A stretch of DNA of 64,000 nt from Lepidodermella squamata (Eukaryota > Gastrotricha): NCBI GenBank assembly GCA_047495785.1, contig JBLDXI010000056.1, positions 124,001 to 188,000 of the forward strand. The letters are read 5' to 3'. Positions 51,701-61,330 of this stretch are shown piece after piece. Every line of letters begins with the position of its first letter. Within the stretch, counting starts at the first letter, position 1. A program made the position numbers and the translations under genes. The notes under the pieces were generated by a model. That model searched no databases. It was not told the DNA's origin and saw nothing but the letters and a program-made list of their open reading frames with translations.

Positions 51701-54700
51701 TTTTACGCGTTTCAAGTGTTTGTCAAGGCGTAAAAAAAGAAACAAAGCAGCTGAAGTGGTGAAAAATAAAATACTCTGTGAACAACAACAAAGAGGAGCA
51801 AGAGCTACTAAATGTTTATCTGGATTTGATCTCAATTCTTAAATGAAAATTTCTCGAAAATGATGTGAATTAAAATCAGCGAGTTAAACTGAAATTTCGG
51901 TTAATTCTTGATGGCAAAATTAAACGATTACTTTCTCATCCTAGATGTCTCAGAGATTCTTAGTTTCAGTTTTTCCCAACGGCAAGCGTAAATTTCAGCA
52001 TAAATCATCGATAAAAGATATAATTCCGATATAATTCACATCAAAGCTTGATTCAAATTTGATCCCGCGAATAAGTTACTGGATTTTGACAACTTTGACG
52101 AAAGAAAATGATCAAAATTTGAGACGGCTTAGAACTTACATGAACTTAGAACTTCGAACTTACTCAACAAATGAAAAAGTTCAGAATGCTGACACTACTT
52201 TGTCAAATTTTCTCATTTCTGTTTTTCCTTTTTCTTCCTCTCCTTAACTTCATTCAACATTTTGACTCAATTTGATGTTCGTTTTTCTATTTCCGCTCTA
52301 TTTTTTGGAGCACTCTTCCAGATTTTACTCGAGTGTTAGCTCTCTTACACATGAAAAGGGCACTTTCTTATGAGCATATCGATGTCTCGCTTAGATGGAG
52401 ATCGAAGAAAGACGCGAGCTGTCAACGCAGCAAACGAAAGAAGGTTGAATATCTGCCTGTCGCTCGCGCGCGCGCAACGAAAGCGCAACGCGTTGAGGGG
52501 CTTGACACTTGACATCGCGTGGTCTGAACGCGTTTACCTCGGCCGTCACTCGAGGCGCGGGTTCATGCGGAAGTCACACTCTAGGCACAGCACTAATGCG
52601 CCGCCAGGCCCAGATCCTGAATCGACGACGACGAGCGCTTATCGCTCATATCTACTGGCTATAAGCTGCCGGCTGATGCAGCGAAATCTGGCCGACACCG
52701 GCCGACAAAAGGAACACTCGCGTAATGTAGCGCGTGCGTATTGTTAAACAAGTAATTGAAAATTGTAATTGAGGAAACGGAAATGGAAAAATCAACTGTC
52801 GTAACACCTAAAACTCTCTCATGTTGCCCATTTTTCAGGTGAGCTGATTACAACTCTCACAACATCGCAAAACATAACAACACTTAAGAAGAAAAATCTC
52901 GAAAATTTTGAGAAAATTAACTTCCACGAGACAAATGTTGAAGAAACAAAGAAATTCAGAAAAACAATTGTATGAAGAAATCTATATATTTTGGCAAACA
53001 TGGGAGAAAATGGCGAAACCCAGCACGGTTTCTCTAAATTTAATTCAAGTGTTTCATTAATTTTTCGTTTTCTTGAGGAATGCCGATTACAAAAATGGAG
53101 AAAATATCCGCGAAATATAGGAATTTATGGTAGTCGAATCATTTGCTCTCTTGCTTTGCCAAAAATGAATACAACTGCCAAAATATTAAAAGATGAATCA
53201 AATTTTAACTAAACCACCCAGGATTTGCCAACTCATAAAAAAATCTTCAGATCAATTTTTGAAAATTTGTGGAAAAAAGACCCATACATGCTCGATCTAC
53301 CGGTTATCAAAGATCAAATTATATCATCAATTTCTTTCAATTTCATCGTCTGATTCGATCATTTTGATCTCGTGGCATGCTGCGAAAAAGTAACTAGACT
53401 GAATGATGAAAGCTGATACACGCAGCATTTTGCTCACATTTCCAGTTGTTTGTTGTTGATTTCAAGACTGAAAGCTGATACCCCATTTATGCGCACACTC
53501 GTCGATTGGCCGCGCCACTTGTGGACCTCGAGATTCCGCACACGCCCGCGTCAACAACTGAATCAACTAGCTTTTTTGACCCACCCCAGGATTTTCCGGG
53601 CGACGTGCCAGCTCTCGGGCCGCGCCGCCGCCGCTGAGTACACACACACTACATTATTGCGAAATATCGGGCAAACGTATCTGTTCTGTTCACTACTATC
53701 TGTTAAGGGATGACATAACGAGGCGAAGATCAAGTCACCCTGTTGGCATACCTTGCAATTTGCGATGCGCCGGCCTGCAATTAACTGGTGCGCTCGACTC
53801 ATCTCTCGACACTGTTTGCACGTGCCGCACACTGTAAAGGTACACAGCCCATATGCGCGCATATGCGAGGAGCCGGAAACAGGGTGCGTAATGCGCGGTT
53901 ATTACCCGGGTCGCCAGTAGTAGTTGACGCAGTACTACACTGCTGCTGTTAACTCTGCAGCGCTAAGTGGCGCCTTCTTTCTAACGTATCAGCCGCCTCG
54001 TGTTTGTTCAGGCTCAGCCAGTCTGGAGATAAAACCGGCCGATAACCGGGCAACACACGTGCCTCGCTACATATGTTAACTGATTGCGATCGGAGGAAAA
54101 ATCGGCCGAATAATTTTGACATGCCCGCGTTTATGACAGGCCATTAAAGGCACGCGATGATGATGATGAGCCAAGCGCGATAATTGCGCGATTATTGTTT
54201 ACGCCGGCCTGTCTATTGTGTTGTGTTTCGGATTGTGTATACAATAATAACGCGTTGTAATGATGAGAAAATGGACTTACCCTTCCGAAACAATAATCTC
54301 GAGTTTTAGCCGCCGTGAATTGGTACGCGGGCCGTTTAAACGCCATGCACGCGAAACTTCGGCTGGAAGAAGCAGAAACGACGGATATTGTGACGTCAGC
54401 TAAATCTCGCAGCCGGAAGAGGTGTTTCTGCGATGAAGAATTGAGGTCGCAAGGCAGCCATCGAGATAGCGACACAGCGCCGCTGACGCGGTCAAGTGCG
54501 AAAAATGAAGCGAGCGAGCCGCCGCTTAGCTCGAAATTATTGTGAGCAGATGATAATGAGGACGAATTACTGTTGCTTAAAAATCGCCGCAAGTCACCGA
54601 CAACGGAACCCGGCGCCGCGTCTCTGTCAACTGTAAACGACACCGCCTCTAAAATTACCGGTTTCTTCGTAGTCTTACTCAAATTCCTAATAAGCCAACA

Positions 54701-55720
54701 GAAAATAATCGATCAGAATATTCCTAAGCAAACAAAAACTTACGAAACACGAATAAAAACCGGCACCTCAGATTCTAGAGACGGTTTACCAGAATCGTAT
54801 GCTCGAACAACGAAAGAATAAGTCATTTCTTGCAGTAAGCTTGAAACGCATGTTATAACTCCAGATTTCTCGTCGACACTGAACGGCAGATTCGATTGAA
54901 TAAAGCTTTGAGATAAAGCGTAGTGGATCAAACTGTTATCGCCCGCGTCTTTATCGTTGGCTCTAACGGTTAAAATTTGTTTCCCAGGAGAAATATCGCT
55001 CAAATCAAGCGTGGTTTCGTATTTTTGAGCATCAAAAGCTGGCACGTGATCGTTTTCATCAAAGACTTCGATTGAAACCCTAAGATCAGCATGCTTCCCG
55101 CCGCCATCGGCAGCTCGAATCGTCAGATTGTAACTAGCCGCCTCCTCGTAGTCGAGTTCTTTCGTTAAACACAACGCTAATCTGGCAGCGATTGGGTCGT
55201 ATTTGATGGCGAATTGAGAATATTGAGCTGAGTTGAGTAGTTCACAAGATACAATTGCATTTTTGCCTTCATCAGCGTCTTTTGGCGACGGCAAAGTCCA
55301 GCAGTACGGCACTCGAGTGAATTCTGACACGTTAGCTTCGAAATGGTTAGGTTCGAAGACTGGCGCGTTGTCGTTCACATCTAATATGTTTATCACAATT
55401 TTAGCCAGATTGCCTTCATCGCCGTAAAATACCAGAAAGCTGTAACTGCTGGCATACTCTCGATCAAGAGGTTCAGCGGTGATAAGAGCTCCAGTTCCGA
55501 GGTCGAAGCTGAAAGTGCTCGGAACACTTTCCAGAATGATCAAAGGTGGTTTGACAACTCCACTGCTTGCGTCGAAGATGTCACCTAATCGTGATCCGAC
55601 TGAGCTATCCTCCGACGCATTGAATGTAACAGTTGTTTCCGTGAAATGAGTTGCAACAAAGGCGCAGTGCACAATCGCACTAGCGACCAATACTGTAAGG
55701 ATCTGGGCAACTGTTAACAT
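42727..55720 (-). CDS. Large single-pass cadherin, seven exons, 2,467 aa
   Basis: Cell-surface adhesion protein. Minus-strand exons: 54744-55720, 54281-54686, 49506-49689, 48859-49055, 47324-48736, 46268-47197 and 42727-46023; frames match at every join. Signal peptide MLTVAQILTVLVASAIVHC. Cadherin repeats run through almost the whole ectodomain, with calcium-linker motifs LDVNDNAPVF, FDENDHVPAF, LDSNDNPPVV and VVDINDNEPA. Several middle repeats have degenerate motifs. No EGF, laminin-G or flamingo-type domains were seen. The transmembrane helix FILAISIAIPCALLFVFGL is followed by RRRW (43349-43421), then a tail of about 220 residues ending SQYV, which may be a PDZ ligand. It recalls protocadherin or dachsous-type proteins; no beta-catenin site was recognised, so I leave it unnamed. 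Confidence 0.9.
49690..54280 (-). other. 4.6-kb intron 2 of the cadherin gene
   Basis: It is far longer than the other cadherin introns (about 60-450 bp). It alternates AT-rich stretches with GC-rich, CpG-containing patches near 49790-49870, 50810-51130, 52440-52740 and 53500-54130. No exon with cadherin features was found, and the flanking exons join in phase without one. The patches may be regulatory. Confidence 0.55.
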
Positions 55721-56640
55721 TTGCGGCCATCAAGTAAAAGAGCAGCAAAGTATCTTTATAATCATCTAAAAAAGTAATTAACCAAACATTCAAAACATTC
55801 GATGGACTAAAAGTGCCCAAAGGCGAGAGGCAAGAGAAAAGCGCCCAAGTGAACTCAACTGCGTAAGCAAACATACAGACGAGGTTAAAAGCGAACTTCA
55901 ATGTTTGAGCATGTTAGTGAACTCAAATAGGGAAGAAATCAGAGATAATGACCTCGCAGGTAATGCATAGAACCGAAGGGCAAAGAATGTGCATACAGCC
56001 CATAGGGACGGAGGACGGACACCCTGTTGACACTGGTGGTGTAATCGCAATTATGGATCGCATCTGAAATGCTAACAAGCCTTGGAGATGCGCGCGCAAT
56101 TTTCAAAATACGGCAAAAAGCAAATTTACTTTATTTTCTGTATAAACTAAAATTTTCAGTAATAATATTAGAACAAAATTATATTTCGAAATTACCGAAA
56201 TTCAAGCATTTATTTAGCCGCGTGTAAATGCCGCGTAAAAAAGAAGAATCTATTGTCTTACGCTGCGCTTGGCAGCGTGGCGTAATGGGCAGGTCCCTAG
56301 CTTGATAAATTGATAACGGGGGGAAGTGAGGGGAACAATCTAAAATATCATGAGGATTGGATTGGAATCTAGATGTCACAGGTTCATTTGTTTAGCTCTC
56401 GTTGTCGAGGACACGAGCTGTCGACTTCACTCTTTACGCCTGGCTCGCTTCGATAGGCTATTTGATCTTCAATAACATCCCCTTGTGCGCTTTTCGCCTT
56501 TTAGAATGAATAAATAGATCATTATTTTCGCCACCCGAAACAGGTAAGGGGGACACACTGTAGCGCATCCTTGCGAGTCGGTCATAAGTTCAAGTTCAGC
56601 TGCAGTCATACGTTTGTGGAATTGAGCGAGTCTCTCCTAA
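55721..56640. other. 5' flank of the cadherin gene
   Basis: No coding sequence was recognised. It probably contains the cadherin promoter and 5'UTR. Confidence 0.45.
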
Positions 56641-56699
56641 CGCTAGCTCGATGTTCAGAGCATACTGTCAGAATGATAATGAACATTTGATGTCCTTAA

Positions 56700-57145
56700 C
56701 TGTAATGCGCGGGTATTGGCGCGGTTGATCTGCCATCTCCACAACTTTAACAAGTCTGACCTGTGCGAAAGCCTGCTGTGAAATAATTCTCGTGATATCC
56801 TCGCTCTATATCTGTTGCTGAAGACCGGATATTTTTCTGATGCATGGCGTAAGCTGACATGCCGAGGCGTATTATTCATTGACGTATTAATTACCTATAT
56901 AGTGAACTTTGGGAGACAGGCAGCACCGACAACGTTGCATCGGCTCCAATCAACTCAAGATCGCGCTGTTAGAATCATATGTGGCGCTCATCCTTGTTTA
57001 TGATTTACTGCTCGTGTCTCATTTGACATTGTCCTATACCTTTGTAACTGTCCGGTAATGTTATGTTACCTTTCAATTTTCAGTTATGTCGAGCTGCTCT
57101 CTTGGGTGTTATAGCTGTTAAATAGATAAATAAATAAAATAAATG
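56700..57145 (+). mobile_element. Internally deleted LINE fragment with (AAAT)n tail
   Basis: The plus strand encodes LLLKTGYFSDAWRK, like the start of the RT domain (tG.fPd.wK). It jumps directly to the C-terminal signature LHRLQSTQDRAVRIICGAH and stops at 57001-57003. An A/T-rich stretch with repeated AAAT ends it at about 57122-57144. This is a dead non-LTR retrotransposon copy. Confidence 0.55.
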
Positions 57146-57179
57146 AGCCTTCTCATTGGAAGATTCTCATGCGTAGAAA

Positions 57180-57545
57180 GAAGTCTAATTAAAGTAGGCC
57201 TCACTTCAAAAAAAATATAAGGAAAAAAACCGACGGCTCTCGAGGACGACCCAAGAAAGATGGGTCAAACTCGATTGAAATAATAGTAGAAGACGTGGAC
57301 TTGCACGCCACAGAATTAACGGCATTAAATAGAGATGAATGGCAAACAACAGTTTCAGAACTGGAAAATTACGAATGTTATGGTAAAAGCAAATTGCAAA
57401 CTGCGGGGGTGGGCGTTTTTTCTTAAAGTTTGCCTTCCTTCGCTTTCCACAAAGCCCGAAAGGGTATAGACGCCTTAGTCTATACCCTTTCGGTTAAGTT
57501 ACTAAGTTAAATAAAATCATTCATATTCATATTCATATTCATTGG
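57180..57545 (+). mobile_element. 3' end of a second non-LTR retrotransposon with stem-loop and (TTCATA)n tail
   Basis: One frame reads GSRGRPKKDGSNSIEIIVED, then ELTALNRDEWQTTVSELE. This is the familiar end of RTE/CR1-like polyproteins (GR.r.rW...i..D...A.dR..W). It is followed by a perfect hairpin and a CATTCATATTCATATTCATT tail. It is 5'-truncated. Confidence 0.55.
57456..57493 (+). repeat. Perfect 16-bp stem, 6-base loop hairpin at the retroelement end
   Basis: CCGAAAGGGTATAGAC (57456-57471), loop GCCTTA, then the exact complement (57478-57493). It lies between the retroelement coding end and the tandem-repeat tail, where some LINEs carry a 3' stem-loop thought to be recognised by their reverse transcriptase. 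Confidence 0.8.
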
Positions 57546-57673
57546 AATTCTTCCACCACATTTAAAGAAAAGACAACATGAACTGTTCCTCATCTGTGCT
57601 TATGAGACGGCTTTTTAGGCGCTTTCATATGCGTGCTCTTCGATTCTCAGGTAACAGGTAAGGATCGATCAAC

Positions 57674-57821
57674 TTGGATGATGACGAGCACCAATACATT
57701 TACACTTAATGAATCTGAATGTCGGATGCACTTCTCAGATTCTCAGATTCGGATTCTCAGAGAAATACATCAGAAATTCAGATTCATCAAGTGCACAAGT
57801 ATTCATGCTCGTCATCATCCA
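57674..57821. repeat. Inverted repeat with 47-bp arms
   Basis: The arm at 57674-57720, beginning TTGGATGATGACGAGCA, is matched inverted with few mismatches by 57776-57821, ending TGCTCGTCATCATCCA. The spacer contains three TTCTCAG(A) repeats. It looks like a small fold-back element. Confidence 0.75.
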
Positions 57822-58603
57822 GGTAATGAGTAATGAGTAAATAGTCATAAGTAGAGCCTCGGCTTAATTACTCATGACTCTTATAACGAAAAGCAGCCTT
57901 TTCATAATAAACTTTGAAAGCATGCGCTCGATAAATCAATTTCCAAGGAATTTGAGTCAATTTCTGAGAGGATATTGCAAAGAGGATATCAGAATGGGAA
58001 AGATTAATCATACATCTTCAAACTTTATTCAACTTCATGGGTCGACAATTTTGAGTGGGGAATGATTGTTGCTTCTTTGTCTTCTTCCTTCTTTCACTCC
58101 ACGAAAAAGTGATTGTTTGTATAAGATTGTTTACCAATCGGCAACCGAAGCCTGAGGACCGCGGTTCGACCAACAATCATGGGACTCATAATCTTGTGGT
58201 GACGTCTGATTATTGACTGATGATAATAAAAGAAAACAAAATCTTCTTTGATGCTAACTGCTACACGTTGAAAGGAAACTTGAATAAATAAGAGTGTACG
58301 AGAGTAGTAAAGAGAGTACGAGTATGAAGAGTATGAGTATGCTATTAATACTCATATATATTGAATATTTTAATACCTATTCATTGGAATGTGGCTATTG
58401 TGAATATTATTTGCCTAGAGATCAGATAATAAAATTTGATTTTGATTGATCTGATGTCTATGATTGTTCGATTTGCGAAGACTTCTCCGTGTAGCTCCAT
58501 CTCGGAGGAGCGTGTATTTGCTCAGTTTAGATGCTTACTAAGGTTAGATACTCTCGGAATGATACTCCAAGATCTCTTCTGATAAATCTTTTCGAAAGCA
58601 AAC

Positions 58604-58680
58604 TTAAAATCTCTTATCCCTTAGTTTACTGATCATTTCACGAGGTATTGAATTCAACAGAATGATAGCGCAGCGTGAGT
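58604..58680 (-). mobile_element. Possible non-LTR retrotransposon scrap
   Basis: The minus strand encodes LLNSIPREMISKLRDKRF then a stop. It resembles the WN.LP.e.. end of LINE polyproteins. Too short and diverged to classify. Confidence 0.3.
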
Positions 58681-59475
58681 ATCCAGGTTGACAAAGGAGT
58701 AAGTAAAAACAGAGCAGACTCCTCAAGGAGCAGCTATCATTTAGCTAAATCCGAGTAGGCATAGGTTCAGCGAAACCTTGGGTGCTACGTGGCATTAGAG
58801 TACGCTTCCTAGATTCTATCTAGATCATCTGAAATCTAGCATTCATGGGCTCGGAGTAAGAATAGCTCACTAAGCTCTTCTCAATAGCGCATTGTTACGG
58901 AGAGTGAATGAATACGAGAAGATCACCGAGAGAGGTTCTCATGAAAGCATGGAGTAATAAAGATGAATTCCAAGAGACTCAACTATGAACTTGATGCGCA
59001 GGGATTACTGTCTGTATATACCAGATGAGGGATAGGAAGGAATTGATAACAAGAAAAAGGCAGATTAGTGAAAGAGTAAACCTGAGCAAAAAGCCAGACT
59101 GAGGAGACATGGCAAACGGCGAACGACTAGCAGACGTCTTACGCCATGAATGCTCGAAGACGACGAAGAAGAGTCACGAGGAAGACGACGCTATATCACA
59201 GCAACTAATTGTCCAGAAAAAATATAATTTTTCCAAATATTTTTTGGCTACTAGTTTTCACAAAGAATTCAAAAAGATGAACTCAGAAAACGAGCATCTG
59301 CCGCAGTCGCCCACCACAAACAGAGAAAAACGGGGGGGTCGGCTTCCGCCTAACAGCAGTCCCGGAGTCCCGGGACCTGCCCATGGCTTATTGCCGGGCC
59401 AGTATCTGTAACCGCCGCAGCAGTTTGAGCAATAGGCGCTCTCAATTTCATTCTCTAGTTCACTATCTGTTGAAG

Positions 59476-59920
59476 CAGTGTGATTCAAACGTGGACTCTG
59501 GAGCCTTTTGGTCTCTTTTCGGCTTTTTGTGGGCTCCGGAACGTTTTTTGGTTTTTTCGAGGTTGGACTCCAAATGGGCTCCGAACCTGGACTCCGCCAG
59601 GCTCCATCGGACTCTCTCACTTGAAAGCGGTCACCAAATGGAGATTGCCCATGAATCCGCGAACTTTTAATGCATTTTAAGCCCATCTTCGGCTTGAAAA
59701 TGCTCAACAAAGCGTTAGCTAAAGTTCGCATCGCTCGAGATTCGACTTTTTGAGTAGTTTTTGAGGCCGCGAATTTTTTTGAACCCTAGGGAAAAAGCGC
59801 ATATCACCCCTAAAAAGTGCATATCACCCCCGGATTTTACTGAATACACCTGTGTGGACTCCCCCGGCGTTTTTGGGCTCCGACTGCGGACTCCAAACTT
59901 TTTGGGCTTGGACCACACTG
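59476..59920. mobile_element. hAT-type MITE with 8-bp target-site duplication
   Basis: The element begins CAGTGTG and ends with CACACTG, flanked on both sides by exactly TGTTGAAG (59468-59475 and 59921-59928). Eight-base duplications and CAGTG-type ends are the marks of hAT elements. Inside are several GGACTCC(A/G) and GGGCTCCG repeats. No transposase, so it is non-autonomous. Two open frames that overlap it (59109-59411 plus; 59258-59731 minus) are not supported as genes. Confidence 0.8.
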
Positions 59921-59928
59921 TGTTGAAG

Positions 59929-61330
59929 TAATAGACAGCAGCTTGACCGATTTCTAAGCATTCTTTATTTTCTTAGACCCAAAACCTAAACCAAAACCTA
60001 AAAAACTGACATCATTGTGTTTCAAATGACTATCAAGAAAATGATATCCCCTGTACCGCTTATTGGGCCTCATTCAAAGAGCAATTTCAAAAAGCCATTG
60101 AAGAACACAATCCACAATGAACTCGACCAATCCAATCCTGCAAGCCTCCGGCATCATTTTGAAATGAATTGAAATATTGATTTCAGTTTACGCAACCAAC
60201 AAACCAATGCGCATACGTAGTAGTTTTGACCGGACAATTTGCTATTGGAGTGAATTTGAAGTGTACTTTTTGGGCGTGCCCTGTTCAGGCCAGCATAGTC
60301 GGGTGCAAGTAATGGTACCTTCTTACAAAGCGTAAAACTGCACGCTGATTTTCATGGAAAAACTTCCATCTCAATATGTGCATCTGGACAGCTGCGAAGA
60401 GGAAAGTTTTGTTTCAGCATCCGAGCGCCCTTTTTGGTATAAACGAATAGCAGCAACTTTATTAAACAGTTATAATTAAATGAATACACCACTCCACTTT
60501 TAAATAATAAACTCATGGAACTGCATTTGACGTGTTTTATTCTCAACCTGAAGTTTCCATCGATAAACTCATGTAAATAGTGATCAACTCACAGATTTAT
60601 CGCCATTATTTCCGGATAATTTTTTTCTCAAAAAAGAAAAACAACAAGGCGCTTCATTCAATATAATCGTAACGTAATAACTATGTATATAATTCAATAT
60701 TTCCGCTCATCGATCGAACTGGTAAAATGATGATCATTAGAAACAAAATAATTCCGCTTAACAAGGGTTGACCTTTACACAGTAAACAAAACAAAATTTC
60801 ATTTTTTTTATATAGAGATTGCATGTTGTGTTCGTGTTAGCCCGAAAAAGAACGCGCCGCAGGAAAGAAATTAAAATATCGGAGAAAAATAAATTAGACA
60901 GAAAGGAACAGTTTTTTTTCATCAGATTGCCAGAAAACAGGTAATAAATAAATGAACATGAAAATGATAAGTTATGTAATATATTAACTCTTCAAAATTT
61001 GTTCAAGAGTGAATTTCAAGAATGATGAATCGCGCAGGGACAGCAGTGTCGACACAAAGAACAGAAGACGAAAAGAAAAAAAGCATTGATCTCGGTTTTT
61101 TTCCCCAGTTACAAAAAAGTTACTGACTTGGTTAATACTCATAAAATGTGAGATAAAATCGATAAAAATTATAATGCGTGTAAGGCAGGTAAGTAAACGG
61201 CAGTTGTTACTCATAGTTTTACTCACGATCAGGCAACCAAGTGATCGAGCACGTCGAACGCAATCAGGCGTGACCAGGTACGACTGCTGAGGTGATAAAA
61301 AAAGATAGAACAATTTCCGCGTTTTCCGTC
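59929..61330. other. Intergenic and probable FARP 3'UTR
   Basis: AT-rich; no gene was seen. The distal part should be the 3'UTR of the RhoGEF gene on the minus strand. Confidence 0.5.

Noticed and set aside
52370-52747. 125-codon plus-strand frame in the long cadherin intron
   Set aside because: Basic, low-information sequence in a GC-rich patch with no homology, leader or splice support.
59258-59731. 157-codon minus-strand and 100-codon plus-strand frames near 59.1-59.7 kb
   Set aside because: They run through the boundary of the hAT-type MITE and consist of its repeat sequence.
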